A stretch of 25,839 nt of DNA from contig JBGPHA010000005.1 in the NCBI GenBank assembly GCA_041484115.1, positions 1 to 25,839 of the forward strand, written 5' to 3'. Below the pieces are notes generated by a model. It worked only from the letters and a program-made list of their open reading frames with translations, did no database searches and had not been told where the DNA came from. The position numbers and the translations under genes are program-made. This document shows positions 1 to 7,547 of this stretch, one piece after another (position 1 is the stretch's first letter; each line of letters begins with the position of its first letter). Origin of the DNA: ASMP01 sp041484115. Its GTDB lineage: Archaea > Nanobdellota > Nanobdellia > Pacearchaeales > GW2011-AR1.

Positions 1-88
1 AAATTGCAAAAAATATTATTATGGCGCCAATTATTATTGCAAAAAGCCATGTAAAAGATATCTGAATAAATCCTTTTTTGTTTCTCAT
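1..88 (-). CDS. Prepilin-like membrane protein, 5' end only
   Basis: The reading frame starts with ATG at 88-86 and runs off the left edge of the window, so only about 29 residues are visible. They begin MRNKKGFIQISF and continue straight into a hydrophobic helix (WLFAIIIGAIIIFFAI). A short basic stretch, then KKG, then a long hydrophobic segment is the layout of archaeal class III (type IV prepilin-like) signal sequences, and it matches the N-termini of the neighbours at 88-585 and 4554-5336. Its start codon overlaps the stop codon of the upstream gene (TGATG), which points to translational coupling in the same operon. The mature domain lies outside the window, so no function beyond membrane or pilus-like surface protein can be given. 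Confidence 0.6.
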   Translation of the reverse strand, partial: MRNKKGFIQISFTWLFAIIIGAIIIFFAI

Positions 89-585
89 CATTTAGCTATC
101 GTAACTAATGCCTCTCCAATATCTTTTTTCAGTGTTAAAATAACTTTACCGTTGCTGGTTTTTATGCAGAGAGGATTATCTCCAGAAGTTGTTTTCACTA
201 TATCTATATTATTTATTTCTTTAGACTCAAAACCTGTAATTTTCACAGGATAAAACACAAGATTTTCTTTTCCAGAATATGCTCTTTTTAGATCAGTATA
301 AAAAACGGAATTAACTCCTTTCTCACTAGAAGAGAAATCAACAAAGCAGACGAAATTTGCAGATGATGGAACAACATATTCTTGCTGTTCAGAACTCTGG
401 AAGCCTTCCCTCCATATCCTGTCTATATCTCCTTGCATCTGGTCAAAGAATTTTCCAGCTTTTGCATTGTCCTGAAATGCGAGGAAGGTTTTTATCCCAT
501 AAAATGCAAATGCGAGAAAAACTATAATCAAGATTATTGAGAAAATCATGCCAAAAGATATTTCCATCTGGCCTCTTTTTTTCAT
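88..585 (-). CDS. Prepilin-like surface protein
   Basis: A 165-residue protein beginning MKKRGQMEISFGMIF, followed by a hydrophobic helix to about residue 35 and then a soluble domain with two cysteines (in VCFVDF and PLCIKT). RGQ followed by a hydrophobic helix resembles the archaeal class III signal peptide, which a prepilin peptidase processes at the G/Q position; cleavage here is inference. The open frame extends upstream to 642, but the ATG at 585 places the basic-RGQ-helix signature at the N-terminus, so I prefer it. There is no clear Shine-Dalgarno motif. A hairpin lies in the 69-nt gap to the upstream gene. It probably acts at the cell surface with the other products of this operon. 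The exact family is not recognised. Confidence 0.75.
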   Translation of the reverse strand: MKKRGQMEISFGMIFSIILIIVFLAFAFYGIKTFLAFQDNAKAGKFFDQMQGDIDRIWREGFQSSEQQEYVVPSSANFVCFVDFSSSEKGVNSVFYTDLKRAYSGKENLVFYPVKITGFESKEINNIDIVKTTSGDNPLCIKTSNGKVILTLKKDIGEALVTIAK

Positions 586-590
586 AATCA

Positions 591-627
591 AAAAAGCCAA
601 AATAAGTTTATTAATATTTGGCTTTTT
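591..627 (-). terminator. Inverted repeat between two surface genes
   Basis: A perfect 11-bp inverted repeat, AAAAAGCCAAA (591-601) and TTTGGCTTTTT (617-627), is separated by 15 nt. On the minus strand the second arm ends in a run of six T, so the transcript could form a stem followed by a U tract just downstream of the large surface gene and upstream of the prepilin-like gene. It may be a partial terminator, an mRNA 3'-end stabiliser, or an operator. Confidence 0.4.
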
Positions 628-654
628 AACTAAAAGTTCCAAGAATCTCTGGAA

Positions 655-2856
655 TTATTTTCCGAAAGGTCTGGCAATTATGCTACACTCATTAGGCAAT
701 GGCTGGTTTCCGAAATCATCCTTACACTTTATGTAGAAAGTCATGTCAGGATTCCAATCTGTTTGGTAAGTGTTTTTCTCCAGAGACTGCATGGCAATTC
801 CATCTCCGAAAAGATAATTACAGGCTGTTTGTGTGGAAGTGCTGTAAACACAGCTCGCTTTTTCATTTGTTATTATTTTTAAGAAATTCTCTTCTTTGAA
901 AGCCCTAACAACTACCGGTGCTTGTGTATCAGATACAACTGTGAAACTCGTTTGTTTATTGTCTGTGTTTCCTCCAAGATCAACACACTGAATGTCAAAA
1001 GTGTAATCTCCTTCTGGCAAGAATAAATCCTGTGAATGCTGGTAAGTTCCTGTATTTAAAAATTCATTGAATTGGTCATTTGTTCCAAATCCTCTATAAG
1101 AACATATAGCAGCTCCTTCATTATATCCAGCAGAAGTATTTGCCTGAAGAGTGACTTTTATGATATTTGTGGAATCGCTTATTGTTCCATTTGGCCCTAC
1201 AGAGTCTATCACTAGAGGCCTTGTTCCAACCAATGTATATTTGTAAGATTGCGAATTTGCATTTCTCTGGCTTGACTTGCTCGTGCCTTCTAAAAATGGC
1301 TGATCTTTGCATCTGAAGTAAAAGTTATTATTAACTCCATTACTCAAACCATTTAGGGTAGTTGAGCACTTGTATAAAGACTGCGCATTCATTTCCAAAA
1401 CATTCGTATTACAAGACATTTGGTTTTCCATGTTGTCATAGCTTTGGTCAGTCTTGCTCCACTTACACTCTGCAGGCTCATTAACATAGACTTGCAAGTC
1501 AACAGAAGTTGTGTTGAATGATATAGGAGATCCATTAATGATACTTGTGGTTACTATCTGTGGTGGAGTTGTGTCTGGTCCTTTATCCACACAGAATCTG
1601 AAAACAAAATTTGCAGTATTTTCATTACCATTAGTATCCTGGCATCTAGTATAGAGAGAGAACTCCCCATTATTTTCAAGGGTTATATTTTCTGTTGCCA
1701 ATGCATCTGGGCTTGGGAGGCTCATTGTCTGACTATGGTTGTATTTGCTAGTTGAACTCCCACCGAAATAGAAATCCATGTCACTAAAGTTTTTTTTGTT
1801 TACAGTATCAATCTTGCATCTTGCAGGTTTATCGAGCATAACTCCAAACGTCAAGGGGGTGAATGCAGCAATGCAGCCACTGTTGTTATTTTCAGGTACA
1901 ATTCTTACACCATTATCTGGAGGAGATATGGAATTATCAGGAACATATTTGTAACCTGTTGTTAGAGTTTCTAGCCATGGTTTTATTACAGGAGGCTTTA
2001 CATCATTTCTGTTTTTCCATACACATAATTCTTGTCCTGTTCCTTGATTTTCTAATTCGCATCCTTGTCCTAGACTGTTGCATCTATATTCTGTGCAAGG
2101 GAGATCCCCTTGGTTGCATTTTACACAATCTTTTCCTCCAAGAGGCGCATCCCAAGGATAACATGTAAATTGATAAAGATCAACTCTATGCTTTGTAAGT
2201 CCACCAAATATAAGGAAAATAGCTATTGCAACAAAAGCTCCTATGAAAAATGTTGCAAGTCCTGTACTAATTCCTATCAAAGAACCTACTTTAGCAGATA
2301 AACCAATTTTTCCAGATATTGTTGCAATAAAATAACCTACGGAAAGTCCACTCGATAAAGCATTTGCAAGCTGAGGGCTTGCATGTAATAGACCCAAAAT
2401 AAATCTAGAACTAGTATATATTAATGCAGCCCAACCGGCAGTTTTGATTACATATCCAACAGAAATACCCGCTGCTTGAGCAGCTGGAGGTTGTTGTGCT
2501 TGAACAGGTTGTGGAGTGGCTCCACGAACAGTTATAGGAGGATGTACAACTGTTGTTAAAACACTAACAGGATTGATAGCTGCCGGTGGTGTTGTTGGTT
2601 GTGGAGAAGGACATTGGACTTCTTTGCATTGAGTTCCTTTGCCTTTACAAAAATTAGTAACACTAGTCCCAGTAGGAACAGAAACAATCTTTGTTCCTCC
2701 AGAATTGTATATACTTACACAATGTTCTAACTGCGCGCTCACTATAGGAAATGCGCTTCCCAAAATATATGCAAATGCAATAGTGCTCAGTATCAAACTG
2801 ATTACCTGACTTATCGCTAATGATTTTCCTCTTTTTGCTTTATTTCTTTTTAACAT
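655..2856 (-). CDS. Large Cys-rich, Ig-like membrane/surface protein
   Basis: A 733-residue protein. Residues 1-10 are basic and residues 14-38 form a signal or anchor helix. A Pro-rich linker spans about 82-125, and a hydrophobic region with several possible membrane helices spans about 131-218. A Cys-rich knot follows at 232-278 (C232, C244, C247, C254, C259, C266, C278). The C-terminal half holds four Ig/fibronectin-like modules, each with a conserved Cys pair: C347/C405, C464/C516, C585/C624 and C669/C711. In each module the first Cys follows an E/D-x-A-type turn and the second precedes D-x-x-G-N or a variant. These pairs are likely strand-bridging disulfides (inference). The start lies 2 nt after the upstream stop, so it is operonic. 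I recall similar proteins as uncharacterised in DPANN genomes; no function is known to me. It probably acts in the cell envelope beside the prepilin-like neighbours. Confidence 0.8.
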   Translation of the reverse strand: MLKRNKAKRGKSLAISQVISLILSTIAFAYILGSAFPIVSAQLEHCVSIYNSGGTKIVSVPTGTSVTNFCKGKGTQCKEVQCPSPQPTTPPAAINPVSVLTTVVHPPITVRGATPQPVQAQQPPAAQAAGISVGYVIKTAGWAALIYTSSRFILGLLHASPQLANALSSGLSVGYFIATISGKIGLSAKVGSLIGISTGLATFFIGAFVAIAIFLIFGGLTKHRVDLYQFTCYPWDAPLGGKDCVKCNQGDLPCTEYRCNSLGQGCELENQGTGQELCVWKNRNDVKPPVIKPWLETLTTGYKYVPDNSISPPDNGVRIVPENNNSGCIAAFTPLTFGVMLDKPARCKIDTVNKKNFSDMDFYFGGSSTSKYNHSQTMSLPSPDALATENITLENNGEFSLYTRCQDTNGNENTANFVFRFCVDKGPDTTPPQIVTTSIINGSPISFNTTSVDLQVYVNEPAECKWSKTDQSYDNMENQMSCNTNVLEMNAQSLYKCSTTLNGLSNGVNNNFYFRCKDQPFLEGTSKSSQRNANSQSYKYTLVGTRPLVIDSVGPNGTISDSTNIIKVTLQANTSAGYNEGAAICSYRGFGTNDQFNEFLNTGTYQHSQDLFLPEGDYTFDIQCVDLGGNTDNKQTSFTVVSDTQAPVVVRAFKEENFLKIITNEKASCVYSTSTQTACNYLFGDGIAMQSLEKNTYQTDWNPDMTFYIKCKDDFGNQPLPNECSIIARPFGK

Positions 2857-2858
2857 TT

Positions 2859-4529
2859 TTAACTACCAGCATTCTTCGTTATTACAACAGCATTATTTGC
2901 TTGATAACCTTGAACTCCAATGTAATTCTTATTGTTTCCACAATCTCCAATAGCAAGACATAAGTTATTTCTTTTATTTATCCAACCAGTTACTTTAGAT
3001 GTGCCTCCAACTGCATCACCCTCTTTTAATCCAATACAGTCGCAGTTTGATTCACATTGCCAGACCCCTCCAAGTGGTTTTTTAACTTTAACAACACAAT
3101 TTTGGCTCGCAAGCATACATAATTCTTGAGCCTGCCCTCCAGTACTACTATTTGAATTCCAGAAATCAAATCCAGGTGCATATTTTGGAACACAGGAAGC
3201 ACCCTGCCCGCTATTCCCCTGAACAAGTTTTCCTTCTGAATTAACGACTAAAGGCTTTCCTTCACTATCTGATAAAACACTCTGTCCCACCATCCATTTG
3301 CAATCCCTTTTGTCAGCATTTTCACAATCATTTTTATTATCCTGAGCAACACAATCCTGCCATCTATTAGCTTTGCATGAAGCTACACTGAACCCATTGA
3401 TGTTATCTTGAATGCAGACTTGCTGTCTGAAAGAAGCGCATTGCTCAACAGTAACTTCTCCATTGTAACAGACAAGTCTGGAATACTCGCTTCCTGGCAA
3501 ATTATTTTTTACGCCAGAAGAATTCCCACACCAAGTTTCTCCCTGTTTGTAATTTTTTCCTTTATAATTACAGCTAAGATCTGCGCAGGCAAAATTACCA
3601 TAATTTGGTTTTACTGTTTGGCTGTTGTTTCTTTGATAGGCTTTACATGTGCTGCCAGAGAGATAATCACAATTTCCACAAGAAACAGATCCAGCATTGT
3701 TTGAATTAGGATTGCAGCTTGCTGCTTTATCTTGTATAGTGGTCCAATATACTTTGTTATTGATTTTTGATGCATCGTATATATTTGCAAGATTTCCACA
3801 GGAATCCAGGAAATAAACTTCATCCTTATTTTCAACACACGTTGTCTTTTGTGTAGGTCCACAGTTGGTTGCCAAGGATTCTGCAGAACACAAGAATCCT
3901 TCATGAAATTCAACGCTTGAATTACCAGAAGTTGTCTCTATCTGCTGGCACTCGGCCCTTGTGAGCATCTTACAATCTCTATTATTAAAACCATGATCAA
4001 GAACACAGGCACCTCTTACTTGAGGATTAGCAGTGGCAATACAGTCTGCCTCAGTTTTTATGTCTGTTCTGAAGCTTGTGTTAACTCCATATAATCCAGC
4101 AAGACTTTTACATCTTGTTTGTGTTACGAACGCTGATTGGTCTCCTACAATACAGCAGCCCAATTGGCATTGTGGAATATCTTCTGGCTTTCCTTCTACC
4201 CAGACGCCATTGCTATCTTGGCATACTTTTTGTGGCGTATTTTCTAAGCAAGTTCCTTCCTGACTGTTTACACAGGTGCCAAGTTTGCAATAACTCGTGG
4301 ATGCGCAGGAAGTCGCGGCTGTTCTATAAGGGGCGCCAGCGCATTGTGCAGGAGGGGAATTCTGACACCATGCCCCGCTTGTTGTTCTTTCACAACAGAA
4401 AGAAGTTTCCCCTACGGCAGATATTTGATTATTTGATAAAAATATTGTTAATATTGAAACAAAACTGAACAATAATACTGCGAATAATAATCCCCCTCTT
4501 TTCACCTTAAAATTTTTATCCCTTTTCAT
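2859..4529 (-). CDS. Secreted Cys-rich protein
   Basis: A 556-residue protein with a basic N-terminus and a hydrophobic signal helix at about residues 13-37. The remainder is rich in cysteine, asparagine and serine. CC pairs (SFCCER, LGCCIVG) and many single Cys spaced 5-15 residues apart suggest a chain of small disulfide-stabilised units. No C-terminal membrane segment is visible, so it may be released or held by its signal helix. The ATG at 4529 is preceded by a good Shine-Dalgarno-like GAGGAT (4538-4533), 5 nt before the start, and by no TATA box, so it should be co-transcribed with the prepilin-like gene 24 nt upstream. No enzymatic motif is recognised. A structural or adhesive role in the surface layer is inference from composition and context. 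Confidence 0.8.
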   Translation of the reverse strand: MKRDKNFKVKRGGLLFAVLLFSFVSILTIFLSNNQISAVGETSFCCERTTSGAWCQNSPPAQCAGAPYRTAATSCASTSYCKLGTCVNSQEGTCLENTPQKVCQDSNGVWVEGKPEDIPQCQLGCCIVGDQSAFVTQTRCKSLAGLYGVNTSFRTDIKTEADCIATANPQVRGACVLDHGFNNRDCKMLTRAECQQIETTSGNSSVEFHEGFLCSAESLATNCGPTQKTTCVENKDEVYFLDSCGNLANIYDASKINNKVYWTTIQDKAASCNPNSNNAGSVSCGNCDYLSGSTCKAYQRNNSQTVKPNYGNFACADLSCNYKGKNYKQGETWCGNSSGVKNNLPGSEYSRLVCYNGEVTVEQCASFRQQVCIQDNINGFSVASCKANRWQDCVAQDNKNDCENADKRDCKWMVGQSVLSDSEGKPLVVNSEGKLVQGNSGQGASCVPKYAPGFDFWNSNSSTGGQAQELCMLASQNCVVKVKKPLGGVWQCESNCDCIGLKEGDAVGGTSKVTGWINKRNNLCLAIGDCGNNKNYIGVQGYQANNAVVITKNAGS

Positions 4530-4553
4530 CTTATCCTCTTTTCTATTTTCATT

Positions 4554-5336
4554 TTAACCCGTTGATATTCCTCCTACCCTAAGACCAGGGGGAAATGCAA
4601 CGCTTCTTGTTGCAAACTGGAATTTTTTTTCATTGTTTCTATCTGTCAAAATATAAATTTTTGTTCCGTCCTGCTGCGTATTCTTTTCAACTTTCAAGTC
4701 TTTGTAATAACTCATGTAAAGCGTTGTCTCAGCATTTCCATATTTTGTTTCCCAATCAATAATGCTGTTGGCAATGCTTGTTAATTCATAAAGATTATTG
4801 TTCAAAACAACAAGGAAAGAATTATATTTAGCTGTCTCTCCTTTTGTTACAGTAAGAACATAACCATCAAATCTTGTGACTATTCTCTTTGGAAGCAGCT
4901 CAACAGTTGTTTTTCCTGTTTGTAGATTTACAGTATACCCTGCATTTCTATAATTTTCCTGTAGATTGTTAAAACAAGTTCCAACGTCTTCTGATATATT
5001 TTCTTTTATTTCAGATTCTATGTGCTGTTTGAGAAGTGGCTGCTGTACCACACAGGTTGCATAATCCTCTGCAGTATAGCATAAATATTCAATCTTTTGT
5101 CCTTGATATGTAAAAAAAAACTTCGGATCAACGCTTCCCCCTTGGCTTGAAATAAGATCAACAGTTTTTCCTATCTTATCTTCAAGACATGTCTGTATAA
5201 ATCCTGAAGGATTAGTTGCATCAAAAACTGTTCCTATTTTAGCTTTAGGAACCAGAAGATAAATAGAAACTGCTGCCCCGATAATGAGGATTGCTATGAT
5301 GATAAAAATAGTTACTTGACCTCTTTTACTACTCAT
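4554..5336 (-). CDS. Prepilin-like surface protein heading the operon
   Basis: A 260-residue protein beginning MSSKRGQVTIFIIIAI, a basic stretch plus RGQ directly followed by a long hydrophobic helix to about residue 28 and then a soluble domain. RGQ-x-[TS] before the helix closely resembles the archaeal class III signal peptide of EppA-processed pilins (established knowledge of that motif; processing here is inferred). The soluble part has four or five cysteines, in contexts such as QTCLEDK, YLCYTAED, ATCVVQ and GTCFNN. It is the first gene of the minus-strand surface operon, with a TATA-like box about 27 nt upstream of the ATG, which suggests a leaderless transcript. It may be a pilin-like subunit or an assembly factor; the specific family is not recognised. 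Confidence 0.75.
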   Translation of the reverse strand: MSSKRGQVTIFIIIAILIIGAAVSIYLLVPKAKIGTVFDATNPSGFIQTCLEDKIGKTVDLISSQGGSVDPKFFFTYQGQKIEYLCYTAEDYATCVVQQPLLKQHIESEIKENISEDVGTCFNNLQENYRNAGYTVNLQTGKTTVELLPKRIVTRFDGYVLTVTKGETAKYNSFLVVLNNNLYELTSIANSIIDWETKYGNAETTLYMSYYKDLKVEKNTQQDGTKIYILTDRNNEKKFQFATRSVAFPPGLRVGGISTG

Positions 5337-5357
5337 AATTCTCTTAGGATAATATTA

Positions 5358-5366
5358 TTTATAAAC
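5358..5366 (-). promoter_or_regulatory. TATA box of the surface-protein operon
   Basis: On the minus strand TTTATAAAT is centred about 26 nt upstream of the ATG at 5336. That spacing predicts a transcript starting at or next to the start codon. The downstream genes have no comparable box, so this promoter may drive the whole run 5336 to 1. Confidence 0.6.
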
Positions 5367-5375
5367 TTTAAGACT

Positions 5376-6101
5376 TCAATCCTCGGTTTCAACACGTGGC
5401 GCAAGAAGAAAAGAAAGTTCCAGAAAATCATTTTTTATATCCATCCTTAATGGATGGTCATTTGCAAATCTCAAAACAGTTTTGTCAGAAAGCTTTGAAG
5501 CCTTCACGAATTTCTGCAGATATTCCAAACTGTATCTTGATTTACAATTCTCTGCAGAAATCTTTGCTTCATCTACTGAAAATTCAGACATGGCACTATG
5601 TAGTCCACGAGCTTCGATAAAAAATTTCCCATCTTTTATCACAAAAGAACAGGCATCTGCAACAACCATACAATCTTCTATGGAATCTATTAAATCAGAG
5701 GAACCAAGTTCAACGACAGAACTGAACTCTAGCTGAGGCATTTCTTTTTCCTCACTCTCTATTTCAATTAGGCTTAAATTGAAAGTCCTTTTTATCTTGT
5801 CCTGAATTTGTATATTGAGAAGATTTTCCTGTTTTTCCATTATAAGGGAACTTCCAGGCCCGCACCTTTTAAGGATTCTTTTTAAGTTATCCAGGTTGAC
5901 TCCAAGGACCTCATTTCCAGATTCAAACATTGAAAAAGAGCTCTTAGGAAGAACAAATCTTACTAGAGAAACATTTGCAGGATCCATTGCAGTTATATTT
6001 AGGCCAGAATTGTCAATTTTTATCCTTACTTCTGTAACCAATTCTGAAATTATCTCTATAATTCTCGATAGGAGAAGCGGATTTTCAAGTTTGACTAACA
6101 T
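5376..6101 (-). CDS. pcn: DNA polymerase sliding clamp PCNA
   Basis: A 241-residue protein, the usual length for archaeal PCNA. It forms the trimeric ring that tethers DNA polymerase, ligase, FEN1 and other replication factors to DNA. Recognisable family features are the N-terminal LLSRIIEIISELVTEVRIKI strand-helix region, the SGLNITAMDPANVSLVRF segment (close to the classical G-L-x-x-x-A-M-D-x-[AS]-[HN]-V motif), the second half with the S-D-L-I-D-S-I-E-D pattern, and the C-terminal strand with LLAPRVETED. It is divergently transcribed from the primase gene at 6187, a sensible grouping of replication genes. A TATA-like CTTAAAAGT (6130-6122) lies about 25 nt upstream, so a leaderless mRNA is likely. 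Confidence 0.95.
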   Translation of the reverse strand: MLVKLENPLLLSRIIEIISELVTEVRIKIDNSGLNITAMDPANVSLVRFVLPKSSFSMFESGNEVLGVNLDNLKRILKRCGPGSSLIMEKQENLLNIQIQDKIKRTFNLSLIEIESEEKEMPQLEFSSVVELGSSDLIDSIEDCMVVADACSFVIKDGKFFIEARGLHSAMSEFSVDEAKISAENCKSRYSLEYLQKFVKASKLSDKTVLRFANDHPLRMDIKNDFLELSFLLAPRVETED

Positions 6102-6110
6102 TTTTTAAAC

Positions 6111-6137
6111 AACAATATTCTACTTTTAAGTATTGTT
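6111..6137. promoter_or_regulatory. PCNA promoter flanked by an inverted repeat
   Basis: The minus-strand TATA-like box at 6122-6130 is bracketed by AACAATA (6111-6117) and TATTGTT (6131-6137), a perfect 7-bp inverted repeat with a 13-nt spacer. A regulator bound here would cover the PCNA promoter. In AT-rich DNA a 7-bp repeat can arise by chance. Confidence 0.35.
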
Positions 6138-6157
6138 ATTATGAAGTATAGACTAAT

Positions 6158-6166
6158 TATATAAAT
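6158..6166 (+). promoter_or_regulatory. TATA box of the primase gene
   Basis: TTATATAAA lies about 25 nt upstream of the ATG at 6187, the spacing expected for a leaderless archaeal transcript. No Shine-Dalgarno motif precedes the start; the bases before it are mostly A. Confidence 0.6.
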
Positions 6167-6186
6167 ATTCGCTCATTTGGAAAAAA

Positions 6187-7536
6187 ATGGACCCAATAGA
6201 TAAAAAACCGGAAGAATTTAAGGAGGATAGGATAAGAAAAATTACCCATATTTATTATTCCAGGAAAGACATACAGAAAGCGCTTTTTTCTTTTTCTTCC
6301 AATAGAGAGATAGCTCCGAGTTATATGATGGAATCTTTTGGTACGCGACCAGATTCTTTTCAATATCCAGGAGACATTTTTGAATTAGCAAAAAAAGGGG
6401 CAACAAGTTTCCACTGTTCTGAAGAACTGTGGAATGACCCTTTGAAAATTTCTACAGGAATGAAACAGAAGGATATGAATGATTTAAGGCTTGGCTGGGA
6501 TTTTCTTCTCGATATTGATTCAAAGTATCTGGATTACAGCAAAATCATGGCTGAACTTATAATAAAAGTTTTAAAATTTCATGGAATTAAAAATTTCGGA
6601 ATAAAATTTTCAGGCAGCAAAGGGTTCCATATAATAATACCATGGAAAGCTTTTCCAGAGACAATCCATAACAATAAAACCTCAGACATGTTTCCTGAAT
6701 GGCCAAGAATTCTCACTAAATACATAATGGAAATGGTAAAACCAGAACTGATATCTAAAATAAATGAGACTTTAGGAGATGAAAAATACGGTTCTTCAAA
6801 AAAATATATAAAAGGCGATGAAGGTGCCGGAGATTTCGCAAAAAAAGTAATGCCTGATCTTATTCTTGTATCACCAAGACATCTTTTTAGAATGCCTTAT
6901 TCTCTCCATGAAAAGACTGCGCTGGCAAGTGTTGTTCTAAATCCTGAGGAAATAAAAGATTTTCAACCAAAAGATGCAGATCCCTTTAAGGCAGAAATCA
7001 GAAATTTCATGCCAGATCCAAAACCAGGAGAAGCTTCAGAACTTCTCCGGGAAGCTCTAGATTGGTATAAAGTTCAAAACCCTGAATCAGAAAAATCAGA
7101 AAAAATAGACAGGGAATTCAAACCAATGGCATTGAGAGAGATTTCTGAAAAAAATTTCCCCCAAAGCATAAAACAGATTCTACAGGGAATAAAGGGCGAC
7201 GGCAGAAAGCGTGCTTTGTTCATAATAATGAACTTCTTTAGATCTATCGGAATGGAAAGAAAAGAAATTGAAAAAGTTCTTTATGACTGGAACCAAAAAA
7301 ATGAACTACCTCTGAAAGAAGGATACATAACGTCACAGTTAATCTCAAGTTACAAAGGAAAGGCAATCCCTCCGCCAAATTATGATAAGGATTATTATAA
7401 GGGAATAGGAATTATTCCTACAGAAGAAGAATTGAGATACAAGAATCCTACGAGCTATATGGTGAGAAAAACTCTAAGTGGTTTCCAAGATCCAAAAAAG
7501 CAAAGGACTAAAGATAATTTTAAAAATAAGCATTGA
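6187..7536 (+). CDS. priS: DNA primase catalytic subunit PriS with a C-terminal PriL-like extension
   Basis: A 449-residue protein, about 100 longer than typical archaeal PriS (about 350). It makes the RNA/DNA primers for replication. The catalytic core is clear: acidic pair D109-I110-D111 in FLLDIDSK, the nucleotide-binding SGSKGFH (142-148), and RHLFRMPYSLHEKTAL (231-246), a PriS signature. After a charged linker (about 280-318), residues about 320-430 form a helical domain (FPQSIKQILQGI, RALFIIMNFFRSIGM, PPPNY, DYYKGIG, KNPTSYMV). I judge this to be related to the Fe-S C-terminal domain of the large subunit PriL. The whole protein has a single cysteine (C77), so that domain cannot carry a 4-Cys Fe-S cluster. 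The PriS identity is secure; the PriL-like assignment of the tail is inference. Confidence 0.92.
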   Translation: MDPIDKKPEEFKEDRIRKITHIYYSRKDIQKALFSFSSNREIAPSYMMESFGTRPDSFQYPGDIFELAKKGATSFHCSEELWNDPLKISTGMKQKDMNDLRLGWDFLLDIDSKYLDYSKIMAELIIKVLKFHGIKNFGIKFSGSKGFHIIIPWKAFPETIHNNKTSDMFPEWPRILTKYIMEMVKPELISKINETLGDEKYGSSKKYIKGDEGAGDFAKKVMPDLILVSPRHLFRMPYSLHEKTALASVVLNPEEIKDFQPKDADPFKAEIRNFMPDPKPGEASELLREALDWYKVQNPESEKSEKIDREFKPMALREISEKNFPQSIKQILQGIKGDGRKRALFIIMNFFRSIGMERKEIEKVLYDWNQKNELPLKEGYITSQLISSYKGKAIPPPNYDKDYYKGIGIIPTEEELRYKNPTSYMVRKTLSGFQDPKKQRTKDNFKNKH

Positions 7537-7547
7537 CTTTAGATAAC

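Noticed and set aside
586..642. N-terminal extension of the prepilin-like gene to the ATG at 642
   Set aside because: It would add 19 residues before the RGQ signature, translate through the hairpin at 591-627, and move the class III-like motif away from the N-terminus.
1863..2301. Open frames on the plus strand opposite the large surface gene
   Set aside because: They lie wholly inside a clearly coding minus-strand gene, have Cys/Leu/His-rich low-quality sequence and no promoter or start signal, so they are antisense shadows.
7533..7547. TTG start at 7533 for the surface gene
   Set aside because: The ATG at 7548 gives a standard signal peptide start. The TTG would overlap the primase stop and add only a few unsupported residues.
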